The notes under the pieces were generated by a model. It was given only the letters and a program-made list of their open reading frames with translations, was not told the origin of the DNA and did no database searches. A stretch of DNA of 13,193 bases. Source: Acinetobacter sp. GTDB lineage: Bacteria > Pseudomonadota > Gammaproteobacteria > Pseudomonadales > Moraxellaceae. The stretch's first letter is position 1, and each line of letters opens with the position of its first letter. Below are positions 1 through 6,418 of the stretch, one piece after another. The stretch lies in contig JASLHF010000008.1 in assembly GCA_030152275.1 (NCBI GenBank), forward strand, positions 1 through 13,193, written 5' to 3'. Both the position numbers and the translations under genes were made by a program.

Positions 1-34
1 TGTTTTGGCAGGTTTGAAGGGTAAACTTAACTAA
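1..34 (+). CDS. yceD: C-terminal end of YceD/DUF177 protein (partial)
   Basis: Only the last ten codons are present. Reading from base 2 gives VLAGLKGKLN and then TAA at 32-34. This resembles the C-terminus of the YceD/DUF177 family (E. coli ends in a similar VLASLKRK), and yceD directly precedes rpmF in many proteobacteria, as it would here. YceD is linked to 23S rRNA accumulation in plants and bacteria. The call rests on a short tail plus gene order, so it is moderate. Confidence 0.55.
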   Translation, partial: VLAGLKGKLN

Positions 35-40
35 TTTTTG

Positions 41-60
41 TGTTATACTCTCAAGTATAA
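41..60 (+). promoter_or_regulatory. Candidate extended -10 promoter for rpmF with overlapping inverted repeat
   Basis: TGT followed by TATACT (44-49) makes an extended -10 element, with no convincing -35 upstream. The same bases form a perfect 7-bp inverted repeat, TTATACT (43-49) and AGTATAA (54-60), around a CTCA spacer. Transcription would start near base 56, about 55 nt before the rpmF start codon. The repeat could be an operator or a chance AT-rich palindrome. Confidence 0.35.
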
Positions 61-111
61 GACAATCGAATTTGTTCTGATCCATTTTTTCGATCTTTGT
101 AAGGAGCCATC

Positions 112-294
112 ATGGCCGTTCAGCAAAACCGTAAAAGTCGATCTCGACGTGACATGATACGTTAACATGACGCTTTAACCGAGAATGCATTAACTGTAGA
201 CCAAGCTACTGGCGAGACTCACCGTCGTCACCACGTATCTAAAGATGGTATCTACCGTGGTCGTCAATTATTCGCTAAAGCATCTGCTGAATAA
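112..294 (+). pseudogene. rpmF: 50S ribosomal protein bL32, interrupted by an in-frame stop
   Basis: Read from the ATG at 112 (good AAGGAG ribosome site at 101-106), the frame gives MAVQQNRKSRSRRDMIR, then TAA at 163-165, then HDALTENALTVDQATGE and on to a normal end at 292-294. Apart from the stop this is a full-length bL32 of 61 codons, including the HRRHH and YRGRQ segments. The family is nearly invariant as MRRSHDAL at the break, and here it reads M-I-R-stop-H-D-A-L. Two codons are therefore altered (Arg to Ile at 16, Ser to stop at 18), and the rest of the frame is intact. No ATG, GTG or TTG follows in frame, so restart is unlikely. Other genes in the window end in TAA, so TAA is not recoded. 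bL32 is part of the 50S subunit near the exit-tunnel side. The call is either a real null or an assembly/sequence error. Identity of the gene is very sure, its functional state is not. Confidence 0.85.
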
Positions 295-332
295 TTGATG
301 ATGTATTAAGCGTCAAGCTTAGTAGAAAAAAT

Positions 333-356
333 GGGAGCGTTAAGCTCCCTTTTTTT
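333..356 (+). terminator. Intrinsic terminator after rpmF
   Basis: GGGAGC (333-338), loop GTTAA, GCTCCC (344-349), then seven T (350-356). An A-run just upstream (325-331) allows weaker termination on the other strand. It separates rpmF from fabD transcription. Confidence 0.9.
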
Positions 357-375
357 GTGCCGATTTTTGTTGTAT

Positions 376-438
376 TTGGCAATTACCTAATGCAAATTTA
401 AATGTTAAATTTCCGCTCCACATATGGGTGTATATGAT
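376..438 (+). promoter_or_regulatory. Candidate promoter region for fabD-fabG
   Basis: Two weak candidates lie between the rpmF terminator and fabD. One is TTGGCA (376-381) with TTAAAT (398-403) at 16 bp. The other is TATGAT (433-438) with a poor TTTCCG (410-415) at 17 bp. A promoter is expected here because a terminator lies just upstream, but neither match is decisive. Confidence 0.3.
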
Positions 439-500
439 GGCGTGCTGAAATTTAATTCGTTTTTTAAACTTCAGCATTGCTTAATGAAAGGATTTTTTTT

Positions 501-1487
501 ATGTCTGCTAAACAACTCGAGCAAGCAGCTCTGGCAAGCAAAACAGCATTTTTGTTCCCAGGTCAAGGTTCACAGAAAGTCGGCATGCTGGCTGATCTTG
601 CTGAACAGTTTAGCGGTGTGCAGGCAACATTTGCCGAAGCATCGGAAGCGGTTGGTTTTGATTTATGGCACATTGCGCAAAGCGGCGAAGGCTTAAATCA
701 GACTGAATATACGCAGCCTGTGCTGCTGACAGCCAGCATTGCCTTATGGCGCGTGTGGCTGGAGCTGGGCGGTGTAGTGCCGAAATATTTGGCAGGCCAC
801 TCTTTGGGTGAGTACAGCGCATTGGTGGCTGCTGGCGCAATGACTTTAGGCGATGCGGTTAAACTGGTGAATTTGCGCGGAAAGCTGATGCAAAGCGCAG
901 TGCCGGAAGGTCAAGGCGCTATGGCGGCTATTTTGGGTTTGGATGACGCTAAAGTTATTGAGCTTTGCGAACAGGCTAATGTGCAGGGGCGCGGCTCAGC
1001 AGAAGCCGCCAACTATAATGCGCAAGGCCAAGTGGTGATTGCTGGCGATAAGTTGCTGGTAGAAGCAGTTATGGCGGCGGCTAAAGAAAATGGCGGTAAA
1101 GCCATTGCGCTGCCGGTTTCTGTTCCATCGCATTGTTCGTTAATGAAGCCGGCTGCAGAGAAGTTCGCAGAAGCTTTGGAACAAACTGCCATTGAGCTGC
1201 CTAGCATTCCTGTAATACAAAATGTCAACGCGGAAATCGCTGCTGATACAGCAGCATTGCGTCAGGCATTGACGGCGCAGCTGTATCAATCTGTGCAATG
1301 GACCAAGACCATGCAGTTCATTCAGGATCAAGGGATTCAGTATGTCGCTGAATGCGGTCCGGGTAATGTGCTGGCGAATATGGCGAAGCGTTTGCCAAAT
1401 ATTGAAAAAGCATTTCCGCTGGACAGCAAAACTCGTTTAGAAGATGCGTTACATGCCATTTTAGTGGCAGAAGGGAAAATAGCATGA
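501..1487 (+). CDS. fabD: Malonyl-CoA:ACP transacylase
   Basis: FabD moves the malonyl group from malonyl-CoA to the phosphopantetheine arm of AcpP, giving the extender unit for fatty acid synthesis in the cytoplasm. The 328-residue product has the family hallmarks: FPGQGSQ (residues 19-25), the nucleophile elbow GHSLGEYSA with catalytic Ser101, Arg126 in LVNLRGKLMQ for the malonyl carboxylate, and catalytic His211 in VSVPSHCSLM. Length is slightly above the 309 of E. coli because of about ten extra N-terminal residues. I chose ATG 501 because GAAAGGA (485-491) lies 9 nt upstream. The frame stays open back to a TTG at 477 with no ribosome site. The stop codon overlaps the fabG start (ATGA, 1484-1487), so the two are translationally coupled. 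Function is secure. Confidence 0.97.
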   Translation: MSAKQLEQAALASKTAFLFPGQGSQKVGMLADLAEQFSGVQATFAEASEAVGFDLWHIAQSGEGLNQTEYTQPVLLTASIALWRVWLELGGVVPKYLAGHSLGEYSALVAAGAMTLGDAVKLVNLRGKLMQSAVPEGQGAMAAILGLDDAKVIELCEQANVQGRGSAEAANYNAQGQVVIAGDKLLVEAVMAAAKENGGKAIALPVSVPSHCSLMKPAAEKFAEALEQTAIELPSIPVIQNVNAEIAADTAALRQALTAQLYQSVQWTKTMQFIQDQGIQYVAECGPGNVLANMAKRLPNIEKAFPLDSKTRLEDALHAILVAEGKIA

Positions 1488-2221
1488 CACAACAAGAACG
1501 CAAAGTTGCATTAGTCACCGGCGCCAGCCGCGGTATCGGCGCAGCCATTGCGCAGCAGCTGATTGCAGACGGTTATTTTGTGGTGGGCACAGCAACCTCT
1601 GAATCAGGTGCAGAGAAGCTGACAGCAGCATTTGGCGCGAATGGCGCAGGCAAGGTGCTGGATGTTCGTGATGGCGCTGCAATTGATGCGCTGGTAAGCG
1701 ATATTGAACAGTCCTATGGTCCTGTGCTTGCCTTGGTGAACAATGCCGGCATTACCAAAGACAATTTGCTGCTTCGCATGTCGGAAGATGATTGGGATGA
1801 TATTTTGAACATTCATCTGAAAGCCGTTTACCGTTTGTCTAAACGTGTGCTGAAAGGTATGACCCGCGCCCGTTTTGGCCGCATTATTAATATCAGTTCT
1901 GTGGTTGCGCATTTTGCCAACCCAGGCCAAGCGAACTATTCAGCGGCTAAAGCCGGTATTGAAGCGTTCAGCCGCAGCCTTGCAAAAGAAATGGGCAGCC
2001 GTCAAATCACAGTGAACTGTGTGGCGCCTGGCTTTATTGCGACAGAAATGACAGAACAGTTGAGCGAAGAAATTCGTAAGAAAATGAGCGATCAGGTGGC
2101 TTTAGGCCGTTTAGGTGAGCCTCAGGATATTGCTGATGCCGTAGGTTTCTTAGCTTCAGACAAAGCAAGTTACATTACTGGTACAGTGTTACATGTAAAT
2201 GGCGGTTTATACATGGCTTAA
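1484..2221 (+). CDS. fabG: 3-oxoacyl-ACP reductase (short-chain dehydrogenase)
   Basis: FabG reduces beta-ketoacyl-ACP to beta-hydroxyacyl-ACP with NADPH, the first reduction of each FAS II cycle. The 245-residue protein has the Rossmann motif TGASRGIG (12-19), NNAG (86-89), the catalytic Ser139, Tyr152 and Lys156 (NISSV and YSAAK), and PGFIATEM after strand 6. A C-terminal LHVNGGLYM matches FabG rather than a general SDR. Aligned by eye to E. coli FabG, the catalytic-tetrad Asn110 falls on His111 here (ILNIHLKAVYRLSK against IIETNLSSVFRLSK). The start overlaps the fabD stop by 4 nt, and AAGGGA upstream serves as ribosome site. Context with fabD and acpP supports the main FAS II reductase. 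Confidence 0.96.
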   Translation: MTQQERKVALVTGASRGIGAAIAQQLIADGYFVVGTATSESGAEKLTAAFGANGAGKVLDVRDGAAIDALVSDIEQSYGPVLALVNNAGITKDNLLLRMSEDDWDDILNIHLKAVYRLSKRVLKGMTRARFGRIINISSVVAHFANPGQANYSAAKAGIEAFSRSLAKEMGSRQITVNCVAPGFIATEMTEQLSEEIRKKMSDQVALGRLGEPQDIADAVGFLASDKASYITGTVLHVNGGLYMA

Positions 2222-2304
2222 GGCCAAGTATAAACTTTCCAAATTTTTTATATTCAATTAAACTAACGGCATTAAAAACGCCACAAGCAATGAGGAGAAT
2301 TCCT

Positions 2305-2541
2305 GTGAGCGATATCGAACTACGCGTTAAACAAGCAGTAGCTGAACAACTGGGCCTTAAAGTTGAAGAAATCAAAAACGAAGCATCTTTCATGGATGAC
2401 TTAGGTGCTGACTCTCTTGACCTGGTTGAGCTTGTTATGTCTTTCGAAAACGACTTCGACATCACTATTCCAGATGAAGATTCTAACGAAATCACAACTG
2501 TTCAATCTGCTATTGACTATGTTTCTAAGAAACTGGGTTAA
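2305..2541 (+). CDS. acpP: Acyl carrier protein
   Basis: AcpP carries growing acyl chains on a 4'-phosphopantetheine group in the cytoplasm and partners with FabD, FabG and FabB. The 78-residue acidic protein has the modification site GADSLDLVE with Ser37, and the expected helices ELRVKQAVAEQLG and SAIDYVSKKLG. I chose the GTG at 2305 (MSDIELRV) because GAGGAG (2292-2297) sits 7 nt upstream. The ATG at 2290 overlaps that ribosome site and would add MRRIP, which AcpP proteins lack. The gene lies 83 nt after fabG in an AT-rich gap with a possible TATATT -10 (2249-2254) but no good -35, so it may be read both with fabDG and on its own. Its codons look like those of a highly expressed gene. Confidence 0.97.
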   Translation: MSDIELRVKQAVAEQLGLKVEEIKNEASFMDDLGADSLDLVELVMSFENDFDITIPDEDSNEITTVQSAIDYVSKKLG

Positions 2542-2550
2542 TAACTGATT

Positions 2551-2597
2551 TTCAGCTTTGCTGAATAAAAGAAGCTGCCTTTAAGGCGGCTTTTTTT
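2551..2597 (+). terminator. Terminator after acpP, preceded by a second hairpin
   Basis: The main hairpin is GCTGCCT (2574-2580), loop TTA, AGGCGGC (2584-2590, one G-T pair), followed by seven T (2591-2597). Just upstream, TTCAGC-TTT-GCTGAA (2551-2565) makes a perfect small hairpin that may protect the acpP mRNA 3' end. Confidence 0.88.
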
Positions 2598-2772
2598 ATT
2601 CCTAATTTTTGCGGTTTCGTAAAATCGTCCGGCAGGCAGATAAATTGCCCTTTAGTTACATTAAATTACTTTTCTTACACTAATGGCAGCCTACATTGTA
2701 TTCAATATTCGCTATAAAAATAAGCAGTAAAATTTTTTAAAACATCAGCGAAAACAACAAGGAGTACACATT

Positions 2773-3246
2773 ATGGGGCTTTTTGATTTTGTAAAAGGCA
2801 TAGGCAAAAAAAATACCGCGCCGGCAGAGCCGCAAGCAGCGCCAGCAACCCCTGCCGAGCCATCTGCGCAGGAAATTGCCAATAAGCTGTTGGGGCATAT
2901 TAAAAGCTTGGGCTTGCCTGTAAGCGGTCTTTCAGTGAGCTATAATTCAACATCTGATTTGGCAACAGTGAAAGGTCAAGTGCAGACGCAGGCTGACCGT
3001 GAAAAAATCATTTTAGCTGTGGGGAATATTGATCATGTGGCGCAAGTCGATGATCAGCTCACTGTAGCTGCGCCTGAGCCAGAAAGTAAGTTTTATACCG
3101 TTAAATCGGGCGATAACTTATCTAAAATTTCGAAAGAATTTTATGGTGATGCCAATCAGTACAATAAAATTTTTGAAGCGAACCGCCCATTGTTAAAAAA
3201 TGCGGATGATATTTTCCCGGGTCAAGTGCTGCGTATTCCGGCTTAA
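2773..3246 (+). CDS. kbp: BON-LysM protein, Kbp/YgaU-like
   Basis: The 157-residue protein matches E. coli YgaU/Kbp in layout: a start of MGLFDFVKGIGKK, an Ala/Pro-rich linker (about 15-32), a BON domain (about 33-98, with ILAVGNIDHVAQVDDQL) and a C-terminal LysM domain (about 106-155, FYTVKSGDNLSKISKEFYG and PGQVLRIP). E. coli Kbp is a soluble potassium-binding protein. LysM modules otherwise bind peptidoglycan. There is no signal peptide, so it is probably cytoplasmic unless released by another route. The Ala/Pro linker differs from E. coli. The start at 2773 has AAGGAG (2759-2764) 8 nt upstream. It stands alone between two terminators. Family is secure; potassium binding is inferred from the homologue. 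Confidence 0.88.
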   Translation: MGLFDFVKGIGKKNTAPAEPQAAPATPAEPSAQEIANKLLGHIKSLGLPVSGLSVSYNSTSDLATVKGQVQTQADREKIILAVGNIDHVAQVDDQLTVAAPEPESKFYTVKSGDNLSKISKEFYGDANQYNKIFEANRPLLKNADDIFPGQVLRIPA

Positions 3247-3260
3247 ACCCTATTTGAAAT

Positions 3261-3288
3261 AAAAACCGCTGCCTCGTCAGCGGTTTTT
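3261..3288. terminator. Bidirectional terminator after kbp
   Basis: A perfect 11-bp stem, AAAAACCGCTG (3261-3271) and CAGCGGTTTTT (3278-3288), with loop CCTCGT. The T-run works on the plus strand and the A-run would work on the minus strand. The 168 nt that follow to the next gene hold no clear site. Confidence 0.9.
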
Positions 3289-3456
3289 GTTTTAAGGATG
3301 CTTGAATGATTTAATATGTTTGGGTAATAAAAAGCGGCTTGTATTCATATTAGAATGTCTTAAACACTTTGAGACTGCATGTGATGTGTGAATGATAAGA
3401 ATTGAATTTTTTATGTTGAATGAATTGATAAAAACTGAATAACAGATCCATATTTT

Positions 3457-4566
3457 ATGCGTAATGAAAAAATAGACATTCTTCGCGGTATTTCCATTCT
3501 TTTGGTGTTGCTGCACCACTTTAATATTCCATACAAATTGCATGATACTTTTTTAGGCGTACAGCTGTTTGGCGAAAGCTTGAGTACATTGATTGCGCGC
3601 AATGGCAATTATGGTGTGACCATGTTCTTTGTGATTTCCGGTTTTTTGATCACACAGCATGCTTTGCAGCGCAGCGGTTCATTAGCGCAAATTAAGCTCA
3701 AAGATTTTTATATTCGCCGGATTGCGCGGATTATTCCATGTCTGGTTTTGCTGGTGCTCATGGTCACGCTTCTAGGGAGTTTGGGTTTAAAGCCTTTTCT
3801 CAATCAAGCACCGAATGACATTGAAGTTTCATATGGATTAACTGTGCTATCGGTATTTACCTTTTGGATGAATATTCTGATCATTGAAAATGGTTGGGTA
3901 AACTATGCATTGGGTGTGCTGTGGTCTTTGTCGGTAGAAGAAGTTTTCTATTTGGCATTTCCTGTTTTGTGTGTGCTTTTAGGCCGCGGTAAAGGCTTTA
4001 TCCTGTTTTTATTGGCGGTGATTTGCTATGCGCCATATTTCCGCTCCTTACATGCAGGAGAGGAAAGCGGGGCATATCTCTATCATTATTTTTCAAGTTT
4101 TGATGGTATTGCCATAGGCTGCGTAATGGCGCTGTATGCACAGTATTTTAAAGGCACGCTGGTGCATGCTAAGTTGATTACTGCGATAACGGCGCTGCTG
4201 ATGTGCGCTCTTTATCTATACGCGCCCATTAAAGAAGTGAGCACGTGGGGAATCAGCCTTTTTGCGTTGCTGACCGCGCTGCTGATTTTTTGTTTTACTC
4301 AAGACTCGCAAACACAAGTTTCATCCTTAAGTTCTAAAATTTTGGTCTGGATTGGTCAGCGCAGCTATGAAATGTATCTGTTTCATTTGATTATTTTAGG
4401 TTTATTTAAAGTGTTGTATTTTCCGAAAGAAACCTTGCCTGCTGAAAAGCTGATGCTGCTGCCGGTTTATTTTATTTTGGTCTTTATTTTAAGTTGGGCA
4501 ATAGAGAAATACTATTCAACACCGTTGAACTTGAAAATCCGAAAAATCGGGATTAAATCAGATTGA
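3457..4566 (+). CDS. Acyltransferase family 3 (OafA/YrhL-like) membrane protein
   Basis: A 369-residue protein with about ten hydrophobic segments and the motifs of membrane acyltransferase-3 enzymes: IDILRG (6-11), His20-His21 at the end of the first helix, FFVISGF (57-63), the basic YIRRIARIIP (85-94), WSLSVEE (156-162), FDGIAIG (215-221) and YEMYLFH (304-310). Such enzymes transfer acetyl or other short acyl groups to O-antigen, capsule, peptidoglycan or small molecules across the inner membrane. The stand-alone form here lacks a C-terminal SGNH domain. No surface-polysaccharide gene lies nearby, so the substrate cannot be named. The ATG at 3457 fits the family start but has no good ribosome site and no clear promoter, unlike its neighbours. 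It is isolated between core genes, which suggests an accessory gene. Family is sure, role is not. Confidence 0.88.
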   Translation: MRNEKIDILRGISILLVLLHHFNIPYKLHDTFLGVQLFGESLSTLIARNGNYGVTMFFVISGFLITQHALQRSGSLAQIKLKDFYIRRIARIIPCLVLLVLMVTLLGSLGLKPFLNQAPNDIEVSYGLTVLSVFTFWMNILIIENGWVNYALGVLWSLSVEEVFYLAFPVLCVLLGRGKGFILFLLAVICYAPYFRSLHAGEESGAYLYHYFSSFDGIAIGCVMALYAQYFKGTLVHAKLITAITALLMCALYLYAPIKEVSTWGISLFALLTALLIFCFTQDSQTQVSSLSSKILVWIGQRSYEMYLFHLIILGLFKVLYFPKETLPAEKLMLLPVYFILVFILSWAIEKYYSTPLNLKIRKIGIKSD

Positions 4567-4714
4567 ATTTAATTTATGTGGCTTGTTTGGGTTTTATATT
4601 TCGGTTAGATTAAAAAAATGACTATTTTGATGCTTTTATCGACAATTGATTTTAACCGCGCGTTCTGCTGTGGGGATCAGTTCTGAGTGCATCAAACTGA
4701 ATCTAAACATAAGA

Positions 4715-4768
4715 AACAGTTGCTTATCTGACCGGGGCAACTGTTCCGTCAGATTGTGACGGAACAGT
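4715..4768 (+). promoter_or_regulatory. Overlapping inverted repeats upstream of the DapA-like gene
   Basis: AACAGTTGC (4715-4723) pairs perfectly with GCAACTGTT (4737-4745). ACTGTTCCGTCA (4740-4751) pairs perfectly with TGACGGAACAGT (4757-4768) around a 5-nt loop. The two stems share 4740-4745, so in RNA they exclude each other. No T-run follows. A weaker pair, TCAGTT (4677-4682) and AACTGA (4695-4700), lies upstream. It could be an alternative RNA structure, a tandem operator, or a decayed small repeat element. Nothing else is seen in the gap 4567-4849. Confidence 0.5.
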
Positions 4769-4849
4769 GTACAAGCTCTGAATATTAAATACATTTTCCC
4801 TCCATCTGATTGAACTCTAAGACGGTCGTCTTTCATAAGAGAGCACATC

Positions 4850-5743
4850 ATGACGTTTGATTTTTCGGGTATATGGCTTCCATTGATTACGCCATTCATT
4901 CAGCAGGCCATAGATTGTGACGCCCTGCGTAAATTGGTGACTGAATACCGCTCGACGGGAATTTCGGGATTTGTCAGTCTGAGTACCACGGGTGAAGCAA
5001 ATTCACTCAGTCCTGTAGAACAAGATTTGGTATTAAAAACCACGATTGAGGCCGCAGAGGGATTGCCTGTAATTGCGGGATTGGTCGGGAGTAATTTTAC
5101 TGAAATACAGCAAAGATTAGTGCAGCTATCGCGTTTTAACTTGGCGGGTATCTTGGTGTCATCACCGGCTTATATTCGTCCATCTCAGCAGGGTTTGATT
5201 GAATATTTTCTGAAAATAGCCGAATTGAGCCCGTTTCCTGTTGTTATATATGAGATTCCTTATCGTACAGGTGTTCACCTTGAGCTTGCTTCTTTATTAA
5301 CTTTGGCTCGGCATCCTAATATTCAAGCAATTAAAGATTGTGCAGGTTCTACGAAAATTACTCAGTCTTTAATATCTGATGGCAACTTACAGGTCTTGGC
5401 AGGTGAGGACTTTAATATCTTTCAGACGCTATGTATGGGTGGAAGCGGCGCAATTGGGGCGGCTGTGCATTTTTATCCTGAGCGTTATGTTTTGATGGAG
5501 AAATATATTCGGGCAGGTCAGCTTGAGCAGGCACGAGGTATTTTTAAATCCCTTGCACCATTGATTGAAAATTTATTTGCTGAGCCGAATCCTGCGCCAG
5601 TAAAAGGGTTATTGGCAGCACAAGGCAAAATAAAAAATGAGTTAATGTTTCCCATGCAGGCGTCAGATGTTTCCTTAATTAATACTTTGGAAGATTTATA
5701 TACGCAGCTTGCAAGTAATCATGAATCTCTTGCTGAAAGTTAA
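4850..5743 (+). CDS. DapA/NanA-superfamily aldolase (dihydrodipicolinate synthase family)
   Basis: A 297-residue class I aldolase of the DHDPS/N-acetylneuraminate lyase superfamily. Conserved residues are present: STTGEA with Thr46-Thr47-Gly48-Glu49, Tyr108 in the AYIRPSQQG loop, Tyr134 and Arg139 in YEIPYRTG, and the Schiff-base Lys162 in AIKDCAG. The Tyr-Tyr-Thr triad and the carboxylate-binding Arg match DapA, which condenses pyruvate with aspartate semialdehyde in lysine synthesis, and LFAEPNPAPVKG also matches DapA. But the gene is alone, with no lysine or peptidoglycan partners, and it diverges in places such as IKDCAG for IKEATG, so it may be a paralogue with another keto-acid substrate. 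The start has only AGAG (4839-4842) as ribosome site. Overlapping inverted repeats lie about 80-135 nt upstream. Family sure, substrate open. Confidence 0.85.
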   Translation: MTFDFSGIWLPLITPFIQQAIDCDALRKLVTEYRSTGISGFVSLSTTGEANSLSPVEQDLVLKTTIEAAEGLPVIAGLVGSNFTEIQQRLVQLSRFNLAGILVSSPAYIRPSQQGLIEYFLKIAELSPFPVVIYEIPYRTGVHLELASLLTLARHPNIQAIKDCAGSTKITQSLISDGNLQVLAGEDFNIFQTLCMGGSGAIGAAVHFYPERYVLMEKYIRAGQLEQARGIFKSLAPLIENLFAEPNPAPVKGLLAAQGKIKNELMFPMQASDVSLINTLEDLYTQLASNHESLAES

Positions 5744-5856
5744 TGCTTTGATCGGTTTATTTTGCGTTGTTGTAGGTACAGATCTGATGCGTAAAAAGTC
5801 ATCGGTAATGCGATTCTGTTTTAAGTTCGGGAAATTTTATTTAATTTAAACAAGAA

Positions 5857-5879
5857 AAAACCTCCACTTCGGAGGTTTT
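5857..5879. terminator. Bidirectional terminator between the DapA-like gene and hemJ
   Basis: AAAACCTCC (5857-5865), loop ACTTC, GGAGGTTTT (5871-5879), a 9-bp stem. The A-run starting at 5855 becomes a T-run on the minus strand. It lies between convergent genes and would serve both. Confidence 0.88.
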
Positions 5880-5897
5880 AACTGATTGAGAAAGGAT

Positions 5898-6350
5898 TTA
5901 AAAGCTGGGCTTCACCACCACTAAAATCACCACGGCAAATAAAATCAGCGTTGGCATTTCATTAAAGAAGCGCCAGAACTTATGCGACTTATAATGTGCA
6001 TTGCCAATCAGTTTTTTACGGTAATAACCGCAGACAAAATGATAAATGATTAAGAGTCCCACCAATCCCACTTTTAGATAGAACCACAAGGCTTCATGGT
6101 AGTGGCGGGTGGCATCACCCCAATCTACTAGAAAGTGTGCGGTAATCAGCGTACCAATCATCGCAGGCCACATAATGCCGCGATACAGCTTACGTTCCAT
6201 CACTTCAAAGCGCTGATGGCTGACAGCATCATCACTCATGGCATGATAGACAAATAGGCGTGGAAGATAGAAAAGCGCTGCGAACCAGCAAACAACGGCG
6301 ATGATATGTAATGCTTTGACCCAGAGGAAAGCATCTGAAGGAGCATCCAT
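5898..6350 (-). CDS. hemJ: Protoporphyrinogen IX oxidase, HemJ type
   Basis: HemJ oxidises protoporphyrinogen IX to protoporphyrin IX, the penultimate step of haem synthesis, at the inner membrane. It replaces HemG or HemY, and the family was characterised in cyanobacteria and Acinetobacter. The 150-residue protein has four hydrophobic segments (about 9-35, 58-76, 87-108, 132-147) and family features: His15 in WVKALHIIAVVCWFAALFYLPRL, YHAMSD, MERKLYRGIMWPAM, Lys93 in WFYLKVGL, and FFNEMPTLILFAVVILVVVKP at the C-terminus. The start at 6350 has AAAGGG 6 nt upstream on the minus strand. It lies 68 nt after fabB on the same strand with a hairpin between, so co-transcription is possible but unproven. 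Confidence 0.94.
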   Translation of the reverse strand: MDAPSDAFLWVKALHIIAVVCWFAALFYLPRLFVYHAMSDDAVSHQRFEVMERKLYRGIMWPAMIGTLITAHFLVDWGDATRHYHEALWFYLKVGLVGLLIIYHFVCGYYRKKLIGNAHYKSHKFWRFFNEMPTLILFAVVILVVVKPSF

Positions 6351-6384
6351 AATTTACCCTTTAAAGGGCGGTGGGTGTATTCAC

Positions 6385-6402
6385 TTGGCGCCGCAGCGCC
6401 AA
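6385..6402 (-). other. GC-rich hairpin between fabB and hemJ
   Basis: TTGGCGC (6385-6391), loop CGCA, GCGCCAA (6396-6402) forms a perfect 7-bp stem, 17 nt after the fabB stop on the minus strand. No T-run follows, so full termination is unlikely. It may slow decay of the fabB message or reduce read-through into hemJ. Confidence 0.6.
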
Positions 6403-6418
6403 ATGAACAGACGTTAAA

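Noticed and set aside
112..294. Stop-codon recoding or programmed read-through in rpmF
   Set aside because: Other genes here end in TAA, no read-through signal is seen, and the neighbouring codon is also altered from the conserved Arg, so mutation or artefact is simpler.
424..696. 90-codon frame overlapping the fabD start
   Set aside because: It overlaps fabD in another frame, has no family resemblance and no ribosome site.
1604..1930. 108-codon minus-strand frame inside fabG
   Set aside because: It is antisense to a well-supported gene with no independent signal.
2290..2304. Upstream ATG start for acpP
   Set aside because: It overlaps the ribosome site GAGGAG and adds residues not found in AcpP; GTG 2305 is better.
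4636..4899. 87-codon minus-strand frame across the gap before the DapA-like gene
   Set aside because: It covers the inverted repeats and the start of the DapA-like gene, has no recognisable motif or good ribosome site, and looks like chance.
5779..5786. CAGATCTG palindrome after the DapA-like gene
   Set aside because: Eight-base palindromes are common by chance and nothing nearby gives it a role.
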